Shown: positions 1 to 9,749 of the stretch, piece by piece
Layout: every line of letters begins with the position of its first letter
Position numbering within the stretch: the stretch's first letter is position 1
Source of the DNA: Gemmatimonadales bacterium
Lineage (GTDB): Bacteria; Gemmatimonadota; Gemmatimonadetes; Palauibacterales; Palauibacteraceae
Assembly (NCBI GenBank): GCA_009838765.1
Contig: VXQX01000077.1
Coordinates: 1 to 64,000 of the forward strand
Direction: 5' to 3'
Length of the DNA stretch: 64,000 nucleotides
Translations under genes and position numbers: made by a program
Notes under the pieces: model-generated
Seen by the model: the letters and a program-made list of their open reading frames with translations, nothing else
Database searches by the model: none
Told to the model about the DNA's origin: nothing

Positions 1-825
<825 letters not shown>

Positions 826-1012
826 AGAATTTGGTTTGAGTGCGCCCGACCGAAGCCGGATCGGCACTCGAGACCTGGTTGAACGCAGAGCACCCCGTCC
901 GGTCACAGAACCGCCGGGGCTTCACGTTCGGAAATCACTTTGGTTTCCCATCGAGCCACGAGAAGTGATGCCCATGGCTCTCGATCGGGCCCACAAGTCA
1001 CTCACACCTTCT

Positions 1013-1024
1013 TGTCAAAAAGCA
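1013..1024 (-). promoter_or_regulatory. boxA-like antitermination element
   Basis: Minus strand reads TGCTTTTTGACA, two mismatches from the classic rRNA boxA TGCTCTTTAACA. It lies in the 16S leader between the promoter (1061-1089) and the mature 5' end (825), where NusB/NusE-dependent antitermination sites normally sit. It also contains TTGACA, but the matching -10 would be poor, so boxA is the better reading. Confidence 0.5.
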
Positions 1025-1060
1025 TCGCGGAAGGGCGCACGCCCTCCCGCGAGGACCCCA

Positions 1061-1089
1061 AGGCTACCCAACCGCGGGCAGCTTGTCAA
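1061..1089 (-). promoter_or_regulatory. sigma70-type promoter of the rRNA operon
   Basis: Minus strand has TTGACA (1084-1089), a 17-base spacer and TAGCCT (1061-1066). It lies about 235 bases upstream of mature 16S and downstream of tRNA-His, so it would drive the rRNA operon alone. Confidence 0.6.
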
Positions 1090-1141
1090 TGTCGCGCGAG
1101 GGGCCCGAGCATCCCGCCGGGAAACGACGAAGATGCGGAGG

Positions 1142-1216
1142 GGTGAGCGACGGGATTCGAACCCGCGACCTCCAGGGCCACAACCTGGCGCTCTGACCAC
1201 CTGAGCTACGCCCACC
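1142..1216 (-). tRNA. tRNA-His (GTG)
   Basis: Cloverleaf on the minus strand with anticodon GTG in loop TTGTGGC. It has the histidine-specific extra G at -1 opposite C73, acceptor arms GTGGGCG and CGCTCAC, and T-loop TTCGAAT. The 3' CCA is not encoded. It lies just upstream of the rRNA promoter on the same strand. Confidence 0.97.
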
Positions 1217-1502
1217 GCGTCGTTCGCGCCCCGCCGCGGGGCTGCGAGCGCGACAATCTAGAGGAAAGGCCCGCCCCTTGCGAGTCGCCCGCCAGCGGGT
1301 CGCGCGCGCGGGCGATTCCGGCAGCCCGCGGCAACGTGAGGTTTTGCGGCGGGCCGGCAGGGTGCGGCGATGCGGTCTCCGTTGTAACGTGCCTCCCTGT
1401 AGCCGGCAGCCCGTGCAAGACCCCGCGTCAGCGCCACCCGGCGGGGCTTTCGCCATGGGCTGCCAGGAAACATCCGGAGTGACCGGCGCGTACGAGCGAG
1501 CG

Positions 1503-2105
1503 ATGACCGAACAGCCCAACGAACCCGGCCGCGGCGGCCCCGAGGGCCCGGCGCCTCCGTACGCGGTCGTGCCGCTCGTCGCGGCTCCGCCGCAACCGCC
1601 GGCGGAACAGACGTCCGACACCGGCGACCGCTACTCGAACGGGGTCGGCTTCGCCCTCTGGTGTTGCCTGTTCGTCGGAGCGGCCGGGATCCACCGCTTC
1701 TATCTCGGCATGTATGCGACGGGCATCATTTGGCTGCTCACATTCGGTCTCTTCGGAATCGGGCAGTTCCTCGACCTCTTCCGCATGAAGCGCCTCGTGC
1801 GGACGGCGAACATCCGCGACGGATACCTGCCGCACCCCCGTCTCGCCGCAGCCGGCGAGCCTTCCGCCCCGTCGCGGCAGCTCGCCAAGGCGGATACCCG
1901 ACAGCAGATCCTGCTGAAGGCCGCGCAGGCGAACGGCGGACTGCTGACGGTGACACAGGGCGTCCTGGCCACGGGTCTCAGCTTCGAGGAGGTGGAGGAA
2001 GCGCTGCGCGAGATGGTGGTGAAGGGGCACGTGGACGTGGACAACGCGGCGGACAGCGGCGTAATCGTGTACCGTTTCCCGGGCTTGGCCGGCCCGTTCA
2101 AGTGA
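1503..2105 (+). CDS. TM2-domain membrane protein
   Basis: 200-residue protein. After a proline-rich N-terminus comes a TM2 domain at about residues 45-95: a glycine/cysteine-rich helix (GFALWCCLFVGAAGIHRFYLG), then a second helix ending in GQFLDLFRM. The C-terminal 70 residues look like a small winged-helix-like unit (ILLKAAQANGGLLTV to the end). TM2 proteins sit in the membrane, but their role is mostly unknown. I chose ATG 1503 because the upstream part of the open frame has random-looking composition. Its TGA overlaps the GTG start of hemQ, so the two are probably co-translated. Confidence 0.85.
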   Translation: MTEQPNEPGRGGPEGPAPPYAVVPLVAAPPQPPAEQTSDTGDRYSNGVGFALWCCLFVGAAGIHRFYLGMYATGIIWLLTFGLFGIGQFLDLFRMKRLVRTANIRDGYLPHPRLAAAGEPSAPSRQLAKADTRQQILLKAAQANGGLLTVTQGVLATGLSFEEVEEALREMVVKGHVDVDNAADSGVIVYRFPGLAGPFK

Positions 2106-2947
2106 CGAGCCGTCCGCGCCCCCATGCCTCCGAACTCCCGCCCGCCTCCCTCGAGGGGTGGTATGTCCTCCATCAGTCGATCGAACTCGACTGGACCGGC
2201 CTCCAGCGTACGGATCCGGGGGAAGCCGGGGAGGCGCTGAGGCGCTTCGCCGCGCTGGCGGAGAGGTGGTCCGCCGGGGCGGAGCGCGGCTGGTCCGGCG
2301 TCTACCGCGTGGCGGGGAGCGGGATCGATTTCCTCATCCTTCATTTCCGGGACACGTTCGACCGCCTCATCGAAGCGGACGGTGAAATGAAGCTCTCCGC
2401 CTGGGGCGATCACGTCCTCGTCCGCGAAGAGTACCTGTCCGTGGTGGAGCTGGGTCTCTACTCCCTGACGCGGGAACTCTCCGGACGGACGGACCCTGAG
2501 GACCGCGAGGCCTGGGACGCAGCCGTGGCCGACGCCCTGGCGGAGGAGCGGAGGAAGGGCTACGTGCGGCGCCGGCTCGCGCCGAGACAGCCGGAGCACA
2601 TGCCGTACGTCTGCACCTATCCGATGAACAAGCGGCGCAACCCGGGACAGAACTGGTACACGCTTTCGCTGGAGGAGCGTGCCGAGCTGATGGCGGCGCA
2701 TGGGAGGCTGGGACGGCGCTTCGCAGGCCGGATCGTTCAGGTGATCAGCGGGTCGATGGGCCTGGATGACTGGGAGTGGGCCGTGACGCTGTGGGCAGCA
2801 GATCCGCTCGAGTTCAAGGCGATCATCAGCGAGATGCGCTACGACGGGGCGAGTGCGGAGTACGCGGACTTCGGCCCCTTCGTGGTCGGCAAACGGATGG
2901 TCGGGGAGGAGATCGAGGGCCTGCTCCCGTCGGTGCCGGCGCGATGA
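2102..2947 (+). CDS. hemQ: Coproheme decarboxylase HemQ (chlorite dismutase-like family)
   Basis: 281 residues. Oxidatively decarboxylates coproheme III to haem b, the last step of the coproporphyrin-dependent pathway. The core signature is clear: YPMNKRR followed by NWYTLSLEERAELMAAHGR, then a DDWEW segment. These carry the Tyr and Lys linked to catalysis and the His that binds haem iron in characterised HemQ proteins. The GTG start at 2102 overlaps the preceding TGA; its stop overlaps the hutH ATG (ATGA). Heading a histidine-degradation operon is unusual. The chlorite-splitting subfamily is less likely given the YPMNK motif. Confidence 0.9.
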   Translation: MTSRPRPHASELPPASLEGWYVLHQSIELDWTGLQRTDPGEAGEALRRFAALAERWSAGAERGWSGVYRVAGSGIDFLILHFRDTFDRLIEADGEMKLSAWGDHVLVREEYLSVVELGLYSLTRELSGRTDPEDREAWDAAVADALAEERRKGYVRRRLAPRQPEHMPYVCTYPMNKRRNPGQNWYTLSLEERAELMAAHGRLGRRFAGRIVQVISGSMGLDDWEWAVTLWAADPLEFKAIISEMRYDGASAEYADFGPFVVGKRMVGEEIEGLLPSVPAR

Positions 2948-4563
2948 ACGCGACAGCCGTAGCGCTCTCCCGGAAGCTCACGATTCCCGACGTCGTCGCC
3001 GTGGCGCGCGGGGGCTCACGGGTCGGGGAACTCCGCGGGCACGCGCGCGAGCGCGTGGAGGCGAGCCGGCACACCGTGGGAGAAGCACTGGCTCGGCCCG
3101 GGGCCCGGATCTACGGGATCACGACCGGCTACGGGTCGCTCGCCGGAACCCGCATCGCGGCGGCGGACGCGGCCCGGCTGTCGTGGAACCTGATCCTCAA
3201 GTGTGCGACGGGGACGGGTCCCCCGCTGCCGGAAGACTGGGTGCGGGCGATGCTGCTCGTGCGAGCGAACTCCCTCGCTCTCGGCGGCTCGGGTGTGCGC
3301 CCGGTGATCATCGACACGCTGGTCCGGATGCTGAACCGGGGGGTCACGCCCGTGGTGCCGGGCAAAGGTTCGCTCGGGGCGAGCGGCGATCTCGCGCCCC
3401 TCGCGCACATGGCGGCGGTCGCGACCCGTTCACCCGGCCCGGAACCCCGCGTGAGCAAGGGCGAGGATCCTGCGGAGTTCAGCGGCGAGGCCTGGTTCGA
3501 GGGGCGCCGCATGGACGGGGCGAGCGCGATGGCCGCGGCCGGGATCGCCCGTCCGGGCCTGGAGGCGAAGGAGGGGCTGGCGCTGACGAACGGGACGACG
3601 ATGATGGTCGCTGGCGCCGCGCTGCAACTCGACGACGCGCGATGCCTCCTTCTGCACGCGGAACTCGCGGCGGCGCTGAGCTTCGAGGCGTTGCTGGCCC
3701 GTTCGGCCGCGCTGAACCCGGCGCTGCACACGGCGAACAACCAGCCTGGCCAGATCGGAACCGCGGCGCGGCTCCGGTCGCTCCTCTCCGGGAGCGCGCT
3801 CGTCGATGCCGACGCGGACCGGGTACAGGATGCTTACAGTCTGCGCTGCACGCCCCAGGTCTTCGGTCCGGTTCACGACATGGTGGGATTCCTGTGGGGG
3901 CGGGTAGAAGCATCGCTCAACGCGGTGTCGGACAACCCGCTGGTCTTCCCCGCCGCCGGACAGGATCGGGGCGAGGTCGTCTCGGGCGGGAATTTTCACG
4001 GCGCCGGGCCGGCGCTGTGGCTCGACACGCTGGGGATCGCGCTGGCGGACATCGCGAGCCTGTCCGACCGCCGGATGTTCCGCATGCTGACGCCGGAACT
4101 CTCTTCGGGGCTTCCCGCCATGCTCGTGGAGTCTCCGGGGCTGTACGGGGGTCTGATGTCGCTCCAGTATACGGGGGCGGCGCTCGTCTCCGACAACAAG
4201 ACGCTCGCGCATCCGGACTCCGTCGACTCGATCCCGACGAGCGCGAACCAGGAGGACCACGTGAGCATGGGGGCCAACGCGGCCCGGCACGCGCGTGAGA
4301 TCCTCGACAACACGCGTACCGTGCTCGCGATCGAACTGTTGGGCGCGGCGCAGGCGATCTACCTCCGTCCCGGGGGCCCGGACCGGCTTGGGGTGGGCAC
4401 GGGGGCCGTCTACGAGGCCCTACGCGAGTGCGTACCTCCCGTCATCGAGGACCGGTCGCTGGCGGCGGACGTCGCCCGCCTGGAGGCGGCCATCGACGAT
4501 GGGACGTTGAAACGGGCAGCCGCCGACGCCCTGGGCGACCTCTGGCCACCCGCCCCGCTCTGA
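2944..4563 (+). CDS. hutH: Histidine ammonia-lyase
   Basis: 539 residues, slightly longer than the usual 510. Converts L-histidine to urocanate and ammonia in the cytoplasm. The Ala-Ser-Gly that cyclises to the MIO electrophile is at residues 146-148 in GSLGASGDLAPLAH. The catalytic Tyr region (GITTGYGSLA) and the conserved SANQEDHVSMG segment are present. Start at ATG 2944 overlaps the hemQ stop. First enzyme of the hut pathway encoded here. Confidence 0.97.
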   Translation: MNATAVALSRKLTIPDVVAVARGGSRVGELRGHARERVEASRHTVGEALARPGARIYGITTGYGSLAGTRIAAADAARLSWNLILKCATGTGPPLPEDWVRAMLLVRANSLALGGSGVRPVIIDTLVRMLNRGVTPVVPGKGSLGASGDLAPLAHMAAVATRSPGPEPRVSKGEDPAEFSGEAWFEGRRMDGASAMAAAGIARPGLEAKEGLALTNGTTMMVAGAALQLDDARCLLLHAELAAALSFEALLARSAALNPALHTANNQPGQIGTAARLRSLLSGSALVDADADRVQDAYSLRCTPQVFGPVHDMVGFLWGRVEASLNAVSDNPLVFPAAGQDRGEVVSGGNFHGAGPALWLDTLGIALADIASLSDRRMFRMLTPELSSGLPAMLVESPGLYGGLMSLQYTGAALVSDNKTLAHPDSVDSIPTSANQEDHVSMGANAARHAREILDNTRTVLAIELLGAAQAIYLRPGGPDRLGVGTGAVYEALRECVPPVIEDRSLAADVARLEAAIDDGTLKRAAADALGDLWPPAPL

Positions 4564-5477
4564 GCCCGGGTTGGCTCCTCTGCGAGCCCAACGTGAGCGA
4601 GGGACGCAACCCGCACAGGATGGCCCGCTTCACGGCCGCGGTCGAGGGAAGCCGCGGCGTCGAACTCCTTCACGCGTCGGCCGACCCGGACCACCATCGC
4701 ATGGTGCTCGCCTATCGGGGGGGCCGGGCGGATGTCGTCCGCGCGACGATCGCCCTCGCGTCGGCCGTGTACGCGGAGGTGGATCTGCGGCGGCACCGGG
4801 GCCGGCACCCCCGGATCGGCGCGCTGGATGTCGTTCCCTTCGTCCCTGGCCCCGGATGCCCCGAGGTCGATGCGCTCGCGGCGTCCCGGTCCTTCGGCGG
4901 GTGGGCGGCGCGGCGCGGCGTCCCGGTCTTCTTCTACGAACGGGCGGCGACGATGGCCGAGCGGATTTCCCTTCCCCGCATCCGGTCCGGGCAGTTCGAG
5001 GCGCTGGCCGAGAGACTGTCGAGCCCCGAATGGAGGCCGGATCTCGGTCCGCCGGCGCCCCATCCGTCGCTGGGCGCCGTCGCCGTCGGCGTGCGGGAAC
5101 CGCTCGTACGTTTCAACGTGAACCTCGACACGGCGGATCCGGGACCGGCCCGGCGCATCGCGGCGGCGATTCGGGAGTCGGGTGGCGGGCTCCGGCATGT
5201 CCGGGCGCTCGGAATCTCGCTCCGGCGACGGGGGTTGACGCAGGTGTCCATGAACCTGACTCGCTACGCGGCAACCGGGATCGAACCGGTGTACGAGCGG
5301 GTCGCCGAGCGCGCGCGGGCGGAGGGCGTGGCCCTCGCGGGATGCGAGTTCATCGGCCCGGTGCCCGCGGGGGCGATCCGTGGCCTCGATCCCGCGCGGC
5401 TGGACGCGGATCTCGCGCCTGGACAGATATTGGAGCTGCCTGGGACTGTCGGCGGCGAAGAGGGAGGTGAGGCATGA
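4560..5477 (+). CDS. ftcD: Glutamate formimidoyltransferase
   Basis: About 305 residues, matching the stand-alone transferase domain (no cyclodeaminase domain). Transfers the formimino group of formiminoglutamate to tetrahydrofolate, completing histidine breakdown. Motifs: [10 protein letters not shown] at the N-terminus, [24 protein letters not shown], and LTQVSMNLT. Family similarity starts at about 4572, but the only in-frame ATG/GTG/TTG is GTG 4428, 136 bases inside hutH. I place the start at CTG 4560, which forms a CTGA overlap with the hutH stop, parallel to the ATGA couplings around it. The end overlaps hutU by ATGA. The start is an inference. Confidence 0.88.
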   Translation: MSPGWLLCEPNVSEGRNPHRMARFTAAVEGSRGVELLHASADPDHHRMVLAYRGGRADVVRATIALASAVYAEVDLRRHRGRHPRIGALDVVPFVPGPGCPEVDALAASRSFGGWAARRGVPVFFYERAATMAERISLPRIRSGQFEALAERLSSPEWRPDLGPPAPHPSLGAVAVGVREPLVRFNVNLDTADPGPARRIAAAIRESGGGLRHVRALGISLRRRGLTQVSMNLTRYAATGIEPVYERVAERARAEGVALAGCEFIGPVPAGAIRGLDPARLDADLAPGQILELPGTVGGEEGGEA

Positions 5478-7132
5478 AACCGGCCGGACCGATTCGCGCG
5501 CCGAGGGGAAGGACGCTCTCCTGCAGGGGATGGCACCAGGAGGCGGCCCTCCGGATGCTCATGAACAACCTAGACCCGGACGTGGCGGAACGTCCGGCGG
5601 ATCTCGTCGTGTACGGGGGCGCAGGCAAGGCGGCGCGCGACTGGACCGCATACGCGAAGATCGTGGAGACGCTCCGCCGGCTCGAGAACGACGAGACCCT
5701 CCTCGTCCAGAGCGGAAAGCCGGTCGGCGTGTTCCGCACCCACGACGAGGCGCCGCGCGTCCTCATCGCGAACGCCCACCTCGTGCCCCGCTGGGGAGAC
5801 ATCGACGAGTTCCGGCGTCTCGATGCGATGGGCCTCACGATGTACGGGCAGATGACCGCGGGTTCGTGGATCTACATTGGCACCCAGGGGATCCTCCAGG
5901 GGACGTACGAGACGTTCGCGGAACTCGCCCGGCAGCACTTCGGGGGCTCCCTCGCGGGACGGCTCGTGGTGACCGCCGGGCTGGGCGGGATGGGGGGTGC
6001 CCAGCCCCTCGCCGCGACGATGAACGGGGGGGCTTTCCTGGGAGTCGAGGTCCGGGAGGACCGCATTCGCCGCCGGCTCGACACGGGCTACTGCGACCGC
6101 ATGGCGACGGACCTCGACGAGGCGCTGGAGTGGCTCGCCGCCGCCATGGACCGCAGGGAGGCGCTTTCCGTGGCCCTGCTCGGGAACATCGCCGATGTCC
6201 TGCCGGCGCTCGCCGAGCGGGGCGTGGTGCCCGACGTGCTCACGGATCAGACTTCGGCGCACGACCTCCGGCTCGGCTACATCCCCGCCGGCCTTTCCGT
6301 GGAGGAGGCCGAGGCCATGAGCGCCTCGAACCCGGACCGCTACGTCGAGCGTGTCCTCGATTCGATGGTGGCGCACGTGTCGGCCATGCTCGCGCTCAGG
6401 GCGAGAGGGGCGGTCGCGTTCGACTACGGGAACAACCTCCGCGGCCAAGTCGCCGACCTGCGCGGGATGTCGGAGGCCTTCGACATTCCCGGCTTCGTGC
6501 CTGCCTTCATTCGGCCCCTCTTCTGTCGGGGCGCGGGCCCCTTCCGCTGGGCCGCCCTCTCCGGCGACCCCGAAGACATCGCGGCGACGGACGCTGCCGT
6601 CCTCGAGACGTTCCCCGAGAAGGAGGCGCTGGGCCGCTGGATCCGGCAGGCGCGCGAGCGGGTGCGCTTCCAGGGCCTCCCCTCCCGCATCTGCTGGCTC
6701 GAATACGGCGAGAGGGCGGAGATGGGCGAGCGCTTCAACTGGCTCGTGAAGACGGGCCGCGTGCGGGCGCCCATCGTGATCGGACGCGACCACCTCGACA
6801 CCGGCTCCGTGGCTTCGCCGAATCGGGAGACGGAGGGGATGCGGGACGGCTCAGACGCGATCGCCGACTGGCCGCTGCTCAACGCGATGCTCAACACCGC
6901 CTGCGGGGCGAGTTGGGTCTCGATCCACAACGGGGGCGGGGTGGGCATCGGGTATTCCACGCACGCGGGCATGGTGTGCGTCGCCGACGGGACCGAATCC
7001 GGCAGCCGGCGGCTGGAGCGCGTGCTCACCGCGGATCCGGGGACCGGGGTCATGCGCCACGCCGACGCCGGGTACCCGGAGGCGATTCGCACGGCGCGCG
7101 AGCGCGGCGTCGACCTCCCCATGCTCGAGTAA
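5474..7132 (+). CDS. hutU: Urocanate hydratase (urocanase)
   Basis: 552 residues, the normal family size. Adds water to urocanate giving 4-imidazolone-5-propionate, using tightly bound NAD+ as an electrophile. Diagnostic runs: [56 protein letters not shown] and, near the end, [19 protein letters not shown] and [18 protein letters not shown] 5474 overlaps the ftcD stop. It was placed among the hut genes by both sequence and position. Confidence 0.97.
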   Translation: MKPAGPIRAPRGRTLSCRGWHQEAALRMLMNNLDPDVAERPADLVVYGGAGKAARDWTAYAKIVETLRRLENDETLLVQSGKPVGVFRTHDEAPRVLIANAHLVPRWGDIDEFRRLDAMGLTMYGQMTAGSWIYIGTQGILQGTYETFAELARQHFGGSLAGRLVVTAGLGGMGGAQPLAATMNGGAFLGVEVREDRIRRRLDTGYCDRMATDLDEALEWLAAAMDRREALSVALLGNIADVLPALAERGVVPDVLTDQTSAHDLRLGYIPAGLSVEEAEAMSASNPDRYVERVLDSMVAHVSAMLALRARGAVAFDYGNNLRGQVADLRGMSEAFDIPGFVPAFIRPLFCRGAGPFRWAALSGDPEDIAATDAAVLETFPEKEALGRWIRQARERVRFQGLPSRICWLEYGERAEMGERFNWLVKTGRVRAPIVIGRDHLDTGSVASPNRETEGMRDGSDAIADWPLLNAMLNTACGASWVSIHNGGGVGIGYSTHAGMVCVADGTESGSRRLERVLTADPGTGVMRHADAGYPEAIRTARERGVDLPMLE

Positions 7133-7148
7133 CGGCCCGCCCTCCGCC

Positions 7149-8381
7149 ATGCCGCGCCTCGCGAACATCGGCTGCCTCGCCACCTGCGCGAACCCTGCCG
7201 GGCAGGACGACATCGGGCTCATCCGGGACGCCGCGCTCGTGTGGCGCGATGGGACCGTACGCTGGGCCGGGCCGGCCACGGCGCTGCCGGCGGAGTTCGA
7301 AGCGGAGCCCGCCCTGGACGCCGGTGGGCGGCTCGTCATTCCCGGACTCGTGGACGCGCACACGCATCTCGCCTTCGGCGGCTGGCGGGCGGATGAGTTC
7401 GCCGATCGGCTGCGGGGCCGCGCTTACCTGGAGATCGCCGCGGCGGGCGGCGGGATCGCCTCCACGGTGCGGGCGACGCGCGCTCTCGAAGAGGAGGCGC
7501 TGCTCGCCCGGGCGCGGCAGTTCCTGTCCGACATGGTGTCCCTCGGGATCACGACCGTAGAGGCGAAGAGCGGGTACGGGCTGGACATGGAGACGGAACT
7601 CCGACTCCTGCGGGTGTACCGGCGACTCGACGAAATGGGAGCGGCGCGGATCGTCGCGACGTGCCTCGCCGCGCACGTCGTCCCTCCGGAATGGGCGGCC
7701 GACCGGGCGGGCTATGTGAGGCTCATCACGGAGCGGATCCTGCCCGCCGTGGCCGAGGAGGGGCTGGCCGAGTTCTGCGACGTGTTCGTCGAGGACTCGG
7801 CCTTCTCCGCCGGCGAGGCGCGGCGGATCTGCGAACGGGGATCCGAACTGGGGTTACGGCCGAAGCTCCATGTGGACCAGCTCTCCGAGGGTGGCGGGGC
7901 CGAACTCGCCGCGTCGCTCGGCGCCGTGTCGGCGGACCACCTGGAGTACGTGTCGGAGGCCGGGATCGAGGCGCTCGCGGCGGGCGGCGTCGTCGGGGTT
8001 ACGCTTCCCCTCGCCACCCTCTACCTGAACCAGGCGCCGCCCCCGGCCCGGGCGCTCATCGAGGGCGGTGTCGCGGTGGCGGTGGCCACCGATTTCAACC
8101 CCGGCACCGCCCCGTCCTATCACCTTCCGTTCGCCATGACGCTGGCCTGCATGCGACAACGGATGACGCCCGCCGAAGTGCTCAAGGGCGCAACGCGCTA
8201 CGCGGCCCGCGCCCTCGACCTCGAAGGCGAAGTGGGGTCGCTGGAGCCGGGAGCCGCAGCGGATTTTGCGGTCATCGATGCCCCCGACGTGGAGCACTGG
8301 CTCTACCACCTGCGGCCCAATGCGTGCGTCGCCGTGGCGAGCCGCGGCGAGATCTGCCGCGGAGTGCTTCGGAGAGCCTAG
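7149..8381 (+). CDS. hutI: Imidazolonepropionase
   Basis: 410 residues. Amidohydrolase that opens imidazolonepropionate to formiminoglutamate, the substrate of FtcD. The metal-binding HxH is in VDAHTHLAFGG near the N-terminus; AAGGGI, LDMETELRLL and the ATDFNPGT segment near the C-terminus fit HutI. Starts 16 bases after hutU, the widest gap in this operon, and ends the run. The next gene converges from the other strand. Confidence 0.96.
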   Translation: MPRLANIGCLATCANPAGQDDIGLIRDAALVWRDGTVRWAGPATALPAEFEAEPALDAGGRLVIPGLVDAHTHLAFGGWRADEFADRLRGRAYLEIAAAGGGIASTVRATRALEEEALLARARQFLSDMVSLGITTVEAKSGYGLDMETELRLLRVYRRLDEMGAARIVATCLAAHVVPPEWAADRAGYVRLITERILPAVAEEGLAEFCDVFVEDSAFSAGEARRICERGSELGLRPKLHVDQLSEGGGAELAASLGAVSADHLEYVSEAGIEALAAGGVVGVTLPLATLYLNQAPPPARALIEGGVAVAVATDFNPGTAPSYHLPFAMTLACMRQRMTPAEVLKGATRYAARALDLEGEVGSLEPGAAADFAVIDAPDVEHWLYHLRPNACVAVASRGEICRGVLRRA

Positions 8382-8426
8382 CGGCAGGAGCCGCGCCGCG
8401 TTCGAGCGGGGGTGCGGCGCCCGACG

Positions 8427-9749
8427 TCAGACCCCGGGATTCGCTGCCGAATTGAGCGTGACCGTGCCCCCGTCCAGTCTGATGACCGTACGGTTCCAGC
8501 CGCCGTCCCGTCGGCGAACGAGGCGAAGCATCTCCACTGCGGCGTCGAGCAGGTCCGCAGCGATGAGCTTGCCGCCGTAGCTCTCCCGGATCGTGCGCAC
8601 GGGGGTATGTCCGACGACGTGAATGCGGGCCCCGTAGCGCTCCAGGACAGCATCGAGGTGGCCTCCGAGCGTGTCGGTAAGCACCAGGTCCCGGTACCAG
8701 AGCACGCTCTCCGGTCCGAAGAAGAAGTCGTATCGGCGATAGATCCGGGCGGGATCGCGCCGGGTTTCGCGCACATATTCGCGGAGGAACGCTTCGTCCC
8801 GCCATCTCGTGAACAGCGGTTCCTCGATGAAGGTCACCAGGGTGTCCTGGTACTCACCGAGCGAAGAGTCGACATAGGCCGGACTCACGCCCCCGTGCGC
8901 GAACAGCAGATCCCCAAGTCTGACGAGCCCCGGCTTGGCCGCGATCCAGTCGCCGAGGACGGATCTCTCCGGATCGAACAGCGTCTCATAGGCCATGCCG
9001 TGCAGTTCGCCGATCGTCTGCTCCTTCGGCGCCACGTAGCGGAGATCGCCGGTCAGGACCATCGCTTCATGATTGCCGAGGAGTGTGATGACCCGGCCCC
9101 CCGCCGCCGTGGCCTCCCGTTCCAGGCCGTAGACGAACCAGAGGAGGCGCGTCACGTCGTTCCCCCGGTCGAACAGGTCTCCCAGGAAGGCGACCGCGGC
9201 GTCGCCGCCCGTCCAGCGCCCTTCCGCGTCGATCAGCCCGGCCCGGCCGAGCAGCGATACGACGCGGTCGAACTCGCCGTGCACGTCTCCGAACACGAAC
9301 ACGGAGTCGTGGCCGGTGAGATCGACTTCCGGGGGCGGGGGCTCGGCCCAGATCCGGGTTCGGTGCAACGGCGCGGCGCCGCCGGCGCCCTCCGGAGGCC
9401 CGGCCCCGTATTCGAGCGTGACTTCGGGCGCCCGTACCCGCAGGCGAGCCGCGTGCGCGTACCCCGACTCCGTCTTCTGCTCGTCGGCCACCCGCCCATC
9501 GACAATCGCCCGCACCAGGCCGGGCCGCTCCTCTTCGGTCAGCCAGCGCACTTCGAGACCGGCGCCGGTGAACGCGACGTAGAGTCCGTACTCCCCCGCG
9601 ACATGCCAACCGGACTGCCCCGTTCGCGCAACGGACCCGGCCAGCGGCGTCGCGCCGCCAACAGCGACCGTCGAGGCGCCGGTCCACCCCGCCCCCGCAG
9701 CGGCGACGGCACAGCCCAGCACACCGGACAGCCGACGCGGAAGCCTCAG
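8427..9749 (-). CDS. Secreted calcineurin-like metallophosphatase (Shewanella-like phosphatase type)
   Basis: About 440 residues. The C-terminal 320 residues form a metallophosphatase with GDVHGEFDR, GDLFDRG, LLGNHEAM, FAHGGVSP and VVGHTPV in order. These bind two metals and resemble Shewanella-like protein phosphatases. The N-terminal 110 residues are a separate unrecognised domain. GTG 9722 is the nearest conventional start but truncates a clear signal peptide; reading from CTG 9749 gives MRLPRRLSGVLGCAVAAAG and a CTGA overlap with the upstream stop, so I used that. It follows the kinase-like gene and may oppose it, which is inference. Substrate unknown. Confidence 0.8.
   Translation of the reverse strand: MRLPRRLSGVLGCAVAAAGAGWTGASTVAVGGATPLAGSVARTGQSGWHVAGEYGLYVAFTGAGLEVRWLTEEERPGLVRAIVDGRVADEQKTESGYAHAARLRVRAPEVTLEYGAGPPEGAGGAAPLHRTRIWAEPPPPEVDLTGHDSVFVFGDVHGEFDRVVSLLGRAGLIDAEGRWTGGDAAVAFLGDLFDRGNDVTRLLWFVYGLEREATAAGGRVITLLGNHEAMVLTGDLRYVAPKEQTIGELHGMAYETLFDPERSVLGDWIAAKPGLVRLGDLLFAHGGVSPAYVDSSLGEYQDTLVTFIEEPLFTRWRDEAFLREYVRETRRDPARIYRRYDFFFGPESVLWYRDLVLTDTLGGHLDAVLERYGARIHVVGHTPVRTIRESYGGKLIAADLLDAAVEMLRLVRRRDGGWNRTVIRLDGGTVTLNSAANPGV

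Larger units (their letters stand above)
826..1141 (-). other. rRNA operon leader and spacer
   Basis: This stretch holds no convincing protein gene. On the minus strand it carries the presumed rRNA promoter, a boxA-like antitermination site and the rest of the transcribed 16S leader. Short frames here are low-complexity by-products. Confidence 0.6.

Noticed and set aside
990-1018. Second rRNA promoter starting from TTGACA at 1013-1018
   Set aside because: The -10 at the right distance would read TGTGGG, and the same bases fit boxA much better.
5570-6793. Minus-strand frame of 407 codons inside hutU
   Set aside because: Antisense shadow of hutU in high-GC DNA.
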